Source: Pholis gunnellus (taxonomy: Eukaryota > Chordata > Actinopteri > Perciformes > Pholidae). From it: DNA of 64,000 nucleotides. Made by a program: the position numbers and the translations under genes. The notes under the pieces are model-generated. The model saw only the letters and a list, made by a program, of their open reading frames with translations. It ran no database searches and was not told the origin of the DNA. Positions 27,601-39,137 of this stretch are shown here, piece by piece. The stretch spans positions 22,978,771-23,042,770 of the forward strand of contig OU342818.1 of the NCBI GenBank assembly GCA_910591455.2, given 5' to 3'. The first letter of the stretch is position 1; every line of letters begins with the position of its first letter.

Positions 27601-30600
27601 AAATTCAAGGAAAGTGTCATTAAAGCTATTAAGGTAAAGAGGCAAACTAAAAAAGAAAAGTCTAAGGACTTTGTCTTTGTAATGGAGCAGTTTACAGCCC
27701 ATGTTAAAAATGGGCCAGAGTTTGTGTGTTGTGTTTGCCAAAGGTTATTGTTTGAACATCAGGTTTTGCATTGTAAGAGAGATGCTTATAAAAAAAAAAT
27801 AAAAATATTGCTTAATGCAGACAAATGCATTAGCTATGATTTTGTTCACAAATGTAATGATATCTGTGCATCACCGTGCCAACTTTTGCAGTCAGCTCGG
27901 GGTCAACTGTGGATATGCTACACTTGCCATTTTAAACTTAAAAAAGGTGAAGTTCCAGCTCAATGTACAGTTAACAATTTGACAATAGATCCCATTCCCA
28001 CAGAATTAGCCTGTCTAAACAATTTAGAACAACATCTAATAGCACTTCATATTCCATTTATGAAAATCTTAGCATTACCCAGAGGTGGACAAAATGGTGT
28101 ACATGGACCAGTAACATGTGTTCCAGCCAACATCGTTCAAACCACTAAATTGCTTCCTCACTCAGATGATGGATCTCTGTTGCGTGTGAAATTGAAACGT
28201 AAACTAACATATAAAGGACATTATGAGTATAAATTTGTTAATACCATGCATGTAAGACGAGCCTTACATTTTTTGAAACAAAGTAACATTCATTATAAAG
28301 ACGTAGAATTTAATGAAGAGTGGCTGAATGCATTTTGTAGGGAAGAAAATATTGACATGGAGGATAAAGAGAGTGATTCAAATACAGAAACTGGTAAAAC
28401 GACCACAGATGGTGATGATGAGCTCTTGCATGATCGACAACAGCACTGTATGTTTCAAGACACTTGTCTTATGCCAGTTGATATTGGGCAAGAAATGCTA
28501 GATCAATATGTTGATGATATCTTAAATATTGCTCCAGCTGAAGGCAATAATCCTGTACACTTGCTTACAGATCACTGTAATGAAGCCAAATGTTTCCCAG
28601 TGTTGTTTCCGCAAGGAAATAATACATATTCTAAAGGTAGGATAACAAAATTGTCATTGGCTAAGTATATAAATGCTAGAATATTACATGCAGATGGTAG
28701 GTTTGCCCAAAACGTTGAGTACATCTTTTATGCTCAGTACATATCAGAAATTCAGCAGGTTTTATCAAGTGTATCCATCGCTTTACGCAAGGGCAAAGGA
28801 GGTTGTAATTCCCAAAAAGTGTCTAAGGATTTATTGAAAGACCAGGAGTCTTTGAGAAAAGTATTGAAGTATGATGAAGGGTATCGATTCCTTAAACCTA
28901 TTCGTGGTACTCCAGCATTTTGGCAGACAGCACAAAAAGATTTGGTGGCATGTACACGACAACTAGGTACTCCAACTTGGTATTGTTCATTTTCATCTGC
29001 AGATCTGCGATGGACAAATCTCCTTACTAGTATATTGAAACAAGAGGGTAGAACACAAACTGTAGAAGATTTAGAGTGGTCAGACAAGTGTGAGCTCTTG
29101 CGTCGTAATCCTGTTACTGCAGCACGGATGTTTGATTATCGCTGGCATATGTTTTTGAAGAAAGTACTTCTCTCTCCATTACATCCATTAGGAAAAATGA
29201 CAGACTATTTTTTTCGTGTTGAATTTCAACAGCGCGGTTCACCACATGTGCATTGTTTATTCTGGATTGAGAATGCACCTCGAATAGATAAAAACACAGA
29301 TGAGGAGGTGATTGCGTTTATTAACAAATATGTCACATGTGCATTACCAACACATGACGCGTCATTATTAGACACTGTAAGATCTGTGCAGCAGCATTCC
29401 AAAAGACATTCCAAAACCTGTAGAAAAAAGAATACTGTTTGTCGATTTGGCTTTCCAAGACCACCTTCTAATTGCACGTTCATATGTCGCAGTTCACAAG
29501 AAAATGATATCCCAAAAACATGCACCTGTGATGCAAATAACTTGACACAATGTCAGTGTGTAAATCAAGAAACAAATAAACAAAAAAGGGTTGCCGCAAA
29601 AGAGTTGCTGTCAAAAGTAAAAACTGCTCTCTCAGATGAGTCAGTGAAATATGATTCTGTGAATCACTTGTTTGACAGTGTGGGTGTAGATCAGGAGCGT
29701 TTTGAGGCTGCCTACAAATGTATGGGGAAAAAAACACATGTTGTGCTGAAGAGACAAGTTGATGAGGTATGGATTAATCAATATAATGATTCTCTCTTAA
29801 AATGTTGGAATGCCAATTTGGACATACAATATGTTTCTGATCCATACGCATGCATAGTGTATATTATTGCATACATTTCTAAATCGGAACGAGAAATTGG
29901 ACTATTGATAGCCAATGCACAAAAAGAAGCCGCCGAACAAGGGAATGTTGATGCTCAAGAAGCACTGAAGAAATTAGGGCGTGTATACTTGCACAATAGA
30001 GATCTTTCTGCTCAAGAGGCAGCCTATAGAGTTGGAAATATGCATCTTAAAGAATGTTCCAGGAAAGTTGTATTTGTCCCAACAGGGGATAATGTGGTTA
30101 AAATGAGTTTGCCATTAAAGGTCTTAAAAGAAAAGGCTAAATACAAAGAACTAACATCAGAAGATATGTGGATGACTGGTATAGTTGAGCGGTATAGAAA
30201 TAGGCCAAAAGATGCCACCTTTAATAACATGTGTTTGGCACAATTTGCAGCAGAATATAGAGTGGTCTCCAAAAATGAGAAGTCAAAATCAAAAATTGCT
30301 TTGAGCAACAACTTGGGATACATAACCAAAAGAACACGAACAAAACCTGCAATCATACGTTATGCGCGTTTTTCTAAAACGAAGTATCCAGAAAACTTTT
30401 ATCAGAGTAATCTTCAGTTATTTTTACCATATCGAGTAGACGCCCAGCTAAAACCCCAAACATTTGAAACATTTGAACAGTTTTATACAACTGGTGAAAT
30501 CAAATTTACTGATGGCTCCAAACTTTCTGTCCAAACAATTGTTGACAGGAATAGAAGTGTCTTTGAAGTTGATGCTGATGTGTTAGATAGAGTCCAAGCC

Positions 30601-32928
30601 ACTATTGAAGAGGAAGGTATCTTAGAGGATGCCTGGTGTGAGATGTTCCCTGAACAAGAGCTTGAGCGCTTAGAATGTGAGGAAGAAGTTAAAGCGCAGG
30701 AACAGATAGAGGAAGAAGACCCAGAACATATTCCAGATCTATCAATGAGTACACAAGCAGGTGCACTTCTAGAGAAAAATAACAACATACTGAGTAGGGA
30801 AGACGGTTTAGCATTGATTCGATCACTGAATGAAATACAAATGGCAACATTTAATAAGGTAAGGAACTGGTGTTTAGCTAAAGTCAAGGGAGAGAATCCA
30901 ACACCGCTTAACGTTTTCATTACAGGGGGTGCAGGAACAGGCAAAAGTCATTTAATTAAGGCTATCCAATATGAAGCAATGCGTTTACTGGCACCAACCT
31001 GTCAAAATCCTGATGACATTTGTGTAGTATTAACTGCTCCAACTGGGATTGCTGCATACAATTTACATGCAGCAACCATTCACAACACATTTAGTATTGG
31101 CATTAATATTCAGTTACCATACACACCTTTAGGGGAGGACAAACTGAACACATTACGAGTCAAATTTAGTTCTCTGCAGATTGTAATTATAGATGAGATT
31201 TCCATGGTTGACAATAAACTACTCACATACATTCATGGTCGCCTGCGTCAAATCAAACAAACTGGAGACTTCTCCCCATTTGGAAAAGTTAGTGTAATAG
31301 CCGTTGGTGATTTCTTCCAACTGCCTCCAGTGAAAGGGAAACCACTTTGTACTGATATTGCATCTGATAATTTATGGTCCAACAATTTCGAAATGGTGGA
31401 GTTGACAACAATTGTGAGGCAAAAAGATCCAGCTTTTGCACAGCTATTAAACCGCTTAAGAACACGATCAAAAGACAGCCCCATGTCACCAGATGACATT
31501 ACAATCCTCAAACAATGTGAAACAGGTGAGGATTGCCAAGATTTACATATTTTCCCGACAAATGTGCAAGTGAATGCGCACAATGTGAAACAGTTATTCA
31601 AATGTTGTCCAGATTATATTGAAATAAATGCCCAGGATTATGAAAATAATAGAAAAACCGGTAAACGAGAGTTGAAAAGAAAACCTCATGCTAAAGTATA
31701 TCATACATGTTTATCTGAAAAACTGCTTTTGGGGAAAAATGCTCGAGTAATGCTTACAAAAAATGTTGATGTTATGGATGGCCTTGTTAACGGCATATGT
31801 GGCACCATAACTGATATAATAACTTCAGGTACTAACATTTTTCCTCAAATGATCTATGTTGAATTTGATGATAAACTAGTTGGCACACAGCGCAGAAAAC
31901 AAAGTGCATCATTCTCAACACAATTCACGACTTCCACAGCTATCAAACCTGAAGAAGATAACGTCAGTAGTAATGGAGGCCTGCGACGTCAATTTCCACT
32001 AAAACTGGCTTGGGCGTGTACAGTACATAAGGTACAGGGTATTACAGTTGATAAAGCTGTGGTTTCCCTTAAGAAAATCTTTGCCGCTGGACAAGCATAT
32101 GTGGCACTGAGTCGTGTAAGAAATCTGTCAGGGTTAGTAATTCAAGATTTTGAGGAGAAAGCGATTTATTGTAAGGAAAACATTCAACATGCAATTCAAC
32201 GCATGGAACCATTTTTAACTGACAATATCACACAGCAGAAATTACCTGATCGTGCTCTTAATGTGTTTTTGATGAACGTGCAAAGCTTGCCTCGCCATGT
32301 GGCAGATTTAACAGTATTTACACAACGTTTGAACGTTCACTGTATTGCTGTTACAGAAACATGGCTACCTGCTGCTCCCTATACACAGACAATCAACATT
32401 GATGGTTTTCATTTTGATAGCTGTCCTCGAAGTGCATCATATACTAGTGACAATCAGTCATTGATTGCCTTGCAAAACCAGCATCATGGTGGCGTTGGCA
32501 TGTATAGTGCAGACAAGTTGACATACAACATTATCAAGCTACCACATGTCAATTTAGAATGTCTGGTGTACAACTGTGTTACTTACAACATATTGATAGC
32601 AGTCATCTATCGCCCACCATCATATCCCATGGCATTGTTTAAAGCACATTTAAACAATCTACTTGAATCCTTAGATACAAAAAGTGATACAATTGCTGTA
32701 ATGGGAGATTTCAATGATGACATTTTGAAATCCTCAACAATTTGTGATTTCATGACAAATAAGGGGTATATTCAAGTTGTTGCTCAACCCACTACTGGGA
32801 AAGGCACATTAATTGACCACGTGTACATTAAAACAACACAGTATGATACACAAGCTATAGTACTGCCAACATATTTCAGTGATCACGATGCAATTGTATG
32901 TTCTTTTTCGCATAAAACTGTTGACTAA
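21679..32928 (+). CDS. Helitron2/Helentron-type polyprotein, 3,202 aa, twelve coding exons
   Basis: Inferred coding exons: 21679-21781, 21926-22029, 22119-22388, 22492-22585, 22889-22956, 23088-23321, 23446-23511, 23619-23759, 23880-23939, 24079-24147, 24339-24407 and 24598-32928. All junctions are GT/AG and keep one open frame; the total is 9,609 nt including the stop. The ATG is the first after the acceptor at 21678. Domains in order (spliced numbering): SGNH hydrolase about 70-240, degenerate C76-like protease 494-664, second C76-like protease 735-915, OTU 1092-1226, basic repeats 1320-1447, zinc finger and DUF6570 1468-1700, HUH Rep 1747-2197, Pif1-type helicase 2498-2957, endonuclease 2978-3201. 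Rep plus helicase defines rolling-circle Helitrons; OTU and endonuclease are known in fish Helentrons. No frameshift or stop interrupts the 8.3-kb last exon, so the copy looks recently active. Splicing is inferred from sequence alone. Confidence 0.85.
22119..23170 (+). other. SGNH/GDSL-type hydrolase domain (exons 3-6)
   Basis: Exon 3 opens with VLLVGDSHLRG, a block I motif with nucleophile Ser77 in spliced numbering. APGNN follows at about residues 128-132 and fits the Asn block. The exon 5/6 junction gives RDG|VHLS, the D-x-x-H block with Asp212 and His215. All three catalytic residues are therefore present, and the last block is only complete after splicing, which supports the exon model. 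SGNH esterases occur in ORF1 of CR1/L2-type LINEs and in some host proteins. The substrate in a Helitron is unknown. Confidence 0.75.
24079..24660 (+). repeat. Tandemly duplicated short exons (exons 10-12)
   Basis: Exons 10 and 11 are each 69 nt and both end VDVNAE followed by the unusual donor GTTGGT. Exon 11 and the start of exon 12 both begin VPIPQAVELP after an AAG acceptor. The two introns also match (for example AAATGAGCTAACAGAACATGTT). An exon-intron unit was evidently duplicated, lengthening a Pro/Val-rich linker between the SGNH and protease regions. Confidence 0.75.
24799..25311 (+). other. Degenerate C76-like cysteine protease domain (first copy)
   Basis: This domain aligns along its length with the second copy at 25522-26064. 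Where the second copy has Gln-Cys, this one has Gln-Ser (Ser504, codon at 24829). Where the second has Asp-Ser-His, this one has Asp-Cys-Gly (Asp627 onward, 25198-25206). The C-terminal pattern of Arg-Asp/Asn-Ala, Gly and a hydrophobic strand ending in an Ile-x-x-Leu helix is kept. The fold seems preserved while the nucleophile and the general base are lost, so it probably acts as a pseudoenzyme or binding domain. Confidence 0.6.
25522..26064 (+). other. C76-like cysteine protease/deubiquitinase domain (second copy)
   Basis: GGVQCMAIAL places a Cys (Cys745, codon 25552-25554) after Gln, as in the herpesvirus tegument deubiquitinase family (peptidase C76). A DLDSVLLSGDQLY stretch follows, and VDSHARNASG supplies the Asp-x-His pair (Asp877 and His879, codons 25948 and 25954). 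The layout matches that family's catalytic arrangement, so cleavage of ubiquitin conjugates is likely but unproven. Its place in frame inside a Helitron protein argues against an integrated virus. Family assignment is by motif reading. Confidence 0.6.
26593..27000 (+). other. OTU-family cysteine protease domain
   Basis: ADGNCFFRAIS holds the Asp-Gly-Asn-Cys motif (Cys1109, codon 26644-26646). WATELEIQAAADKLGVHIF forms the central conserved block. NHYENVV holds the catalytic His1218 (codon 26971). Length and order fit OTU deubiquitinases. OTU domains are established components of vertebrate Helentrons. Together with the upstream C76-like domain the protein carries two potential deubiquitinase folds of different families. 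Confidence 0.9.
27277..27660 (+). other. Lysine-rich repeat segment
   Basis: About five imperfect repeats of roughly 20 residues each carry a Ser-Lys-x-Lys-Tyr core (SKSKY, SKNKY, SRLKY, SKRKY) followed by charged residues. The segment is strongly basic and probably binds nucleic acid or serves as a nuclear localisation region. Similar repeats are found upstream of the Rep domain in fish Helitron proteins. Confidence 0.6.
27721..28340 (+). other. Zinc-finger and DUF6570-like region
   Basis: Paired cysteines at FVCCVCQ (27721 onward), CNDICASPC and WICYTCHF suggest a zinc-binding module. It is followed by PIPTELACLNNLEQ and ALPRGGQNGVHGP, hallmarks that I associate with DUF6570 in animal Helitron proteins. 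The region probably helps recognise element ends. Confidence 0.6.
28560..29910 (+). other. HUH Rep nuclease domain (Helitron_like_N), two catalytic tyrosines
   Basis: FPVLFPQG and PTWYCSFSSADLRW are upstream conserved blocks. The metal-binding motif is SPHVHCLFW with His1976 and His1978 (codons 29245 and 29251). The catalytic segment is VYIIAYISK with Tyr2181 and Tyr2185 (codons 29860 and 29872), spaced as in Y2 Helitron Reps. The domain nicks and rejoins single strands at the element ends. All expected residues are intact. Confidence 0.9.
30811..32190 (+). other. Pif1-type SF1B helicase domain
   Basis: Walker A is GGAGTGKS with Lys2542 (codon 30943). Walker B is VIIDEISMVD with Asp2625 and Glu2626. 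GDFFQLPPV, TVHKVQG and AYVALSRVR supply the later helicase motifs. An acidic stretch (ECEEEVKAQEQIEEED) links it to Rep. It unwinds the strand displaced during rolling-circle transposition. Confidence 0.92.
32251..32925 (+). other. AP-type endonuclease domain at the C-terminus
   Basis: Motifs in order: NVQSL near 32275, TETWL at 32353, VIYRPP near 32605, GDFND at 32704, IDHVY near 32812 and SDHDAIV at 32878-32898. These cover the metal-binding and catalytic residues of the exonuclease-endonuclease-phosphatase fold. A C-terminal endonuclease of this type is diagnostic of Helentrons (Helitron2) and is thought to come from CR1-like LINEs. Confidence 0.88.
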
Positions 32929-32934
32929 AATACA

Positions 32935-33340
32935 AACAATCAGGTCCGCCGGTGCAAACACTCTGAAGACCATCAAGACCAAGCACCGGACCTGGGGTAA
33001 CAGGGCCTTCTCAGCTGCTGCACCCCCCCTCTGGAACGCCCTCCCCGTCAACATCTGTGAGGCTCCCTCCCTATCATCATTTAAACAAGCCCTCAAAACC
33101 CACCTCTTCAAACTGTCCTTCACCTGCTAACCTCCGCACCCTAACCTCCACAACCCATTCTCCAGTTCTTTTTTTTACCAAAAATGTTATTATTATAACA
33201 TATTATATAATTATTATAATGTTAATATTATGTTATGTTTGTTTTGTTTGCTCCTCTGGCTCTCTTTTTTTTCTTTGTTTTGTTTGTCTCTGCCCTATGC
33301 AAAGCTTCTTTGGGTACTAAGGAAGAAAATAAATAACGTT
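32935..33340 (+). mobile_element. 5'-truncated LINE tail directly after the Helitron stop
   Basis: From about 32938 to 33130 a separate frame reads as the conserved C-terminal end of LINE reverse-transcriptase ORFs: TWGNRAFSAAAPPLWNALP, then SLSSFKQALKTHLF and a stop. A T-rich 3' region follows, ending TGCAAAGCTTCTTTGGGTAC and AATAAA. No reverse-transcriptase core is present. The style suggests an L2/CR1-like element; the family is not certain. Only seven bases separate the Helitron stop from this sequence. Confidence 0.7.
33328..33333 (+). terminator. Candidate poly(A) signal of the Helitron gene
   Basis: AATAAA lies 400 bp after the Helitron stop codon, at the end of the LINE tail. It is a plausible signal after the coding region. 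The LINE tail would then form the 3' untranslated region. Confidence 0.45.
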
Positions 33341-33725
33341 ACTCAATCCCTTGGTATATAATCCCTGGTTTCTTTTCCTACATTAAAACAGCATTTTACT
33401 CCACAAATAGAACTTAGTTTGTACAGAATTTCAACTGAAACATTGTAAAAACTGTGCGTTAGAACCAAAACATGCTTCACATATTAAGCTTATCTATAAA
33501 ACCTAATCTATACTGCATAGCATGTACAGTATAACACATTAACATGTACTTTGCTCTATAAACACTTCATCCAAAATGCACACACTTATGAGTATTTTAA
33601 ATCGAGGTGAATCATAATAATTCTGTAATATTAAATATTGCCACTCATATGCTGTTGTTAATGTAGGTTTTGCTTTATCTTCCGTCTAGACCAAAAAAGC
33701 AAAAGGCACTGGTAAGTGGTACTCC
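33341..33725. other. Right edge of the gene block, no gene seen
   Basis: AT-rich sequence without recognised coding potential or repeat structure links the LINE tail to the point where the array resumes at CAGTTTACTGGG. Confidence 0.5.
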
Positions 33726-36464
33726 CAGTTTACTGGGATGGGGTTCAACTCCCTGCAGTGTCCTGCTGATTGGATTTGGACTTAGATGAAAGTTAACAAA
33801 ACAGTAGAATCATGTGCTGTTACATGAACACATTAATTTAACACTGTTTTCGTTTTAAGCTCTTCTGCAACATAAGATTGTAGTCTGAAGCATTCACTCT
33901 GACATTTAACCTGATTCTCATGTAGACGTTCTGGACAGATCATTTATACTAATGCCTACTGACATGGTTTGAGAATCCACTGTTTAACTTTTGCTCTCTA
34001 GGCATCTTAGTTTGATCATATTTAGATCAGAGAAGTATTTTTCTCATGGTGTGCCCACAAACCCTTTTAAAAGTTCAGTGGTTGGGCCACTGTAATTATA
34101 GAATCCTGCATACGTCCGTGCTTATCAGTAGATGGCACTATGACTGAGTTGATATTGTCATGCAGAAGTCCTAAAGTCATGACCATCAACAAGCATGTCA
34201 AGTTTGGGACAGTTTTGACAAAGTACAGTTGAGTTACAACAGCTTGATGGATGATGGTGAACCATGTAAAATGGCTGTCACACCAAGTTCATGTTGGTCA
34301 ATGAAATCTCAAGCTTTTAGTAACTTTTCATCGTTAAGGTCTTTAGATTGTTCTGACCAAATTCTAAGCTGATCTGATTAATTCCCTAGGAGGAGTTCAT
34401 AGTACAGCACCTGGAAATGGAAAAAAACTATACTATGAATTCATACAAATTCAAAATGGCTGACTTCTGGTTGGGTTTAGAGCTTAGAGCCCTAAGACCT
34501 TTTTTTAAGTCTATATGTGATACACCTATTTCCCAAATTGTATACATCTAGGTGAGACGTACTGCGAGGGCTGCATCGTCGAAATATTGTAGGGGGCGCT
34601 ATCGAGCCGACTTGCCACTCTGAAGCATTAAATTCACATCAGATAACTACATTCAGGATTTTAAATGTGTGTGACAAGTTTTGTTATGTTTTGAGCATTT
34701 TTGGCCCCTCAAAAACACCTTCAATTTTCATGGCGAAGAATGCGTTGCCACGGCAACAGCTTTTCACGAAACTACAAGCTTTGAGTAACTTTCCATCACA
34801 AAGGTCTTTAGATTGTACTGACCAATTTTTAAGTTGATTCGATTAGTTCCCTAGGAGGAGTTCGTTAAAGTGCAGCGCCTGGAAATGACAAAAACGACAC
34901 TAGAAATTCAAAATAAATTCAAAATGGGTGACTTCCGGTTGGGTTTAGAGCATGGCCCCAAGAGACTTTTATTTAAGTCCACATGTTATGCATGTGCCCA
35001 CCAAATTGTGTAAGTCTATGTGAAACGTAGTGCGAGGGCTGCTTCGTCGAAATGTTGTAGGGGGCGCTATTGAGCCGATTTGCCACTCTGAATGAATAAA
35101 ATCATATTATCTAACTTCATTTTGGGCTTGTAATCTGCGTGCAGAGTTTGCTTATCTTTCGAGCTTTTTAAGCCTCTCAAAATGACCTGCGTTTTACACG
35201 GCAAAGACTGCGTCGCCACGGCAACGGCGTTTGACGAAACATCAAAAGCTTTATGAACTGGCATTATGAACTTCTTACATTTGTGTGGAAGTAGTTTGAT
35301 GTTGATCTGATTTACCTACTAAGAGAAACAAGCCAAAGTATAAAGACTTTAACTTACTGTTACCAGTAGGTGGCGCTATGACTATGATTAAAAATTGGCC
35401 TGCAGATGTCTTCAGGCCTGGAGTCTAATCAAACATGTGAAATCTGGTAAAGATCTGATGATGTGGAGTCGAGTTACATCAGTTTATTCGTTCATGGCGA
35501 AGGATCGAAATTCGCCGAGCCGCCACGTCGCCGCCCTTCGACAACTTCTTACAATCTTCACAATGAAGCATGATCAAGGTCTTAAGGCTTTCCTGCCAAC
35601 ATTTGAGAGGGATCTGATTAATCTGTGAGGAGCAGGATGTCAAAGTACAAAACGTACAACTTCCAGTTGCCAGTAGGTGGCGCTCTTACTATGATTCTAA
35701 ATTGTCATATAGATGTGTTCTGAGTCGGGATGTTATGACATATGAGAGATTTAGAGCAGATTAGACAATGTACGGCCGAGTTACAACTACTTCCTTTTTC
35801 ATGGCGAATGTTGTTTATTTGACGCCACGCCATGGATACATAGTTCGATAACTTTTTGATCTTTGAGTAACGTTTAAATGCCAAGGTCTCAAGAGCATAC
35901 TGACCAAGTCTGAAGTCGATCGGGTTCAATCTCTAGGAGGAGTTCGTTAAAGTATGATGCCTTGAAACGGTCCGAAAACGCCATACACTTCAAAATGGCC
36001 GACTTCCTGTTTGGTTTGGTGAAAAATTCCAAGAGGATTTTTTGTACGCCCCATCACGTTCCACATACCTACCAAATTTCATACAGCTAGGTGAAACCCA
36101 ATGTTGGGGCTACTCAATAGGGGGCGCTAGCGAGCCAACATTTCATAACGCAGCTGGACACCCAAATCAGATTAAAATTTTCACAAATTCTGGCTTGCGT
36201 GCAAAATTTCAAAGTTCTGCCAGTATCCCAAGCACCTCCTTTTTGAGCAAAAACAGTAAAAATAATAATAATAATAAACATTACGATTACAATAGGTCCT
36301 CCGCTCCGACTACGTCGGTGCTCGGGCCCTAATAATAATAATAATAAACATTACGATTACAATAGGTCCTCCGCTCCGACTACGTCGGTGCTCGGGCCCT
36401 AATAATAAACATTACGATTACAATAGGTCCTCCGCTCCGACTACGTCGGTGCTTGGGCCCTAAT
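33726..36464 (+). repeat. Array unit A8, lacks its 5' end, with three hairpin modules
   Basis: The array resumes about 290 bp into the unit at CAGTTTACTGGG. Bases 33726-34690 duplicate 17810-18775 on the other side of the gene block. The unit then runs normally to its AAT tract and three A-type hairpin modules (about 36276-36464). The third module has TTGGGCCC in place of TCGGGCCC. Confidence 0.85.
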
Positions 36465-39137
36465 TAAAGCTGCAAGCAGCATTGACCGGGCCCTCGCACA
36501 TTCACGCACGTCGAGGGTACTGGCAGGACTCTGGAGGACGCTGCCGTGCGTTTCTGTGACCATCAAACACTGCGTGCATGAGTTAGATGATATTTCCTGC
36601 GTCGACCAGCAGCATAACAAGATCGCGTTGACAGGTCTTAAGCCTCAAATGTGTTGAGGGTACCTCCAATACAATCATAAATGAAAGCCTGTTAAGATCA
36701 TCAAGAAAATGAATGTGCGTGAATGCGCTTCAGGGTTAGTAACATAACAGACTGTCAGTTTACTGGGATGGGGTTCAACTCCCTGCAGTGTCCTGATTTT
36801 ATTTGGACTTACATGAAAGTTAAGAAAACAGTAGTATCATTTGCTTTCACTTGAACACTTTAATTTAACACCATTTTCTTTTTAAGCTCTTCTGTAACTT
36901 TAGACTGTTTTGTGAAGCATTCATTGTGACATTTAACCTGATTCTCATGTAGAAGCTCTGGACAGATCATTTATACTAATGTCGACTGATATGGTTTGGA
37001 TAACCTACTGTTATCTAACTTTTGCTCTCCAAGCATCTTAGTTTGCACATATTTAGATCAGAGAAGTCTTTTTCTCATGGTGTGCCCACAAACCCTTTTA
37101 ATAAGTTCAGTGTTTGGTCCGCTGTAATTATAGAATCCTGCTTATGTCCGTGGTTATCAGTAGGTGGCGCTATGACTATGAGTTAATATTGAAATGCAGA
37201 AGTCCTAAAGTCATGACAGTCATCAAGCAAGTCAAGTTTGGGACAGTTTTGACAAAGTACAGTCGAGTTACAACAACTTGATGGATGATTGCGAACCATG
37301 TAAAATGGCTGCCACACCAAGTCCATGTTGTTCAATGAAACCTCAAGCTTTTAGTAACTTTTAATTGTTAAGGTCTTGAGATTGTTCTGACCAAATTCTA
37401 AGTTGATCTGATTAATTCCCTAGGAGGAGTTCGTTAAAGTAGAGCGCCTGGAAATTGCACAAACGACACGAGAAATTCATACAAAATTCAAAATGGCTGA
37501 CTTCTGGTTGGGTTTAGAGCTTGGAGCCCAAAGACCTTTTTTTAAGTCTACATGTGATACACCTGCTTCCCAATTTGTATACATCTAGGTGAGACGTACT
37601 GCGAGGGCTGCATCGTCGAAGTTTTGTAGGGGGCGCTATCGAGCCGACTTGCCACTCTGAAGCATTAAAATCATATCAGATAACTACATCCACGGTTTTA
37701 AATGTGTGTGACGAGTTTCGTTATGTTTTGAGTATTTTTAGCCCCTCAAAAACACCTTCATTTTTCATGGCGAAGAATGCGTCGCCACGGCAACGCCGTT
37801 TGACGAAACATCAAAAGCTTCATGAACTGGCATTATGAACTTCTTACATTTGTGTGGAAGTAGTTTGATGTTGATTTGGTTTACCTACTCAGAGAAACAA
37901 GCCAAAGTATAAAGTCTTTAACTTACTGTTACCAGTAGGTGGCGCTATGATTATGATGAAAAATTGGCCTGCACATGTCTTCAGGCCTGGAGTCTAATCA
38001 AACATGTGAAATCTGGTAAAGATCTGATGATGTGGAGTCGAATTACATCAGTTTATGCGTTCATGGCGAAGGATCGAAATTCGCTGAGCCGCCACGTCGC
38101 CGCCCTTCAACAACTTCTTACAATCTTCACAATGAAGCATGATCAAGGTCTTAAGGCTTTCCTGCCAACATTTGAAAGGGATCTGATTAATCTGTGAGGA
38201 CCAGGATGTCAAAGTACAAAACATACAACTTCCAGTTGCCACTAGGTGGCGCTCTTACTATGATTCTAAATTGTCATGTAGATGTGTTCTGAGTCAGGAT
38301 GATATGACATATGAGAGATTTGGAGCAGATTAGACAATGTACGGCCGAGTTACAACTACTTCCTTTTTCATGGCGAATGGTGTTTTTTTGACGCCACGCC
38401 ACGGATACATAGTTCAATAACTTTTTGATCTTTAAGTAACCTTTCACTGCCAAGGTCTCACGAGCATAATGACCAAGTCTGAAGTCGATCGGGTTAAATT
38501 TCTAGGAGGAGTTCGTTAAAGTATGATGCCTTGAAACGGTCCAAAAACGTCATACACTTCAAAATGGCCGACTTCCTGTTTGGTTTAGTGGAAAATTCCA
38601 AGAGGATTTTTTGTACGCCCCATCACGTTCCACATACCTACCAAATTTCATACAGCTAGGTGAAACCCAATGTTGGGGCTACTCAATAGGGGGCGCTAGC
38701 GAGCCAATATTTCATAACGCAGCTGGACAACCCAATCAGATTAAAATTTTCACAAATTCTGGCTTGCGTGCAAAATTTCAAAGTTCTGCCAGTATCCCAA
38801 GCACCTCCTTTTTGCAGAAAAACCGTAAAAATAATAATAATAAACATTACGAATACAATAGGTCCTCCGCTCCGACTACGTCGGTGCTCGGGCCCTAATA
38901 AACATTACGATTACAATAGGTCCTCCGCTCCGACTACGTCGGTGCTCGGGCCCTAATAATAATAAACATTACGATTACAATAGGTCCTCCGCTCCGACTA
39001 CGTCGGTGCTCGGGCCCTAATAAACATTACGATTACAATAGGTCCTCCGCTCCGACTACGTCGGTGCTCGGGCCCTAATAAACATTACGATTACAATAGG
39101 TCCTCCGCTCCGACTACGTCGGTGCTCGGGCCCTAAT
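36465..39137 (+). repeat. Array unit A9 with five hairpin modules
   Basis: The body (to about 38840) is roughly 2.37 kb, one internal module shorter than most left-array units. The sequence runs from CATGGCGAAGAATGCG directly into CCGTTTGACGAAACATC near 37795. Five A-type hairpin modules occupy about 38842-39137. Confidence 0.85.
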
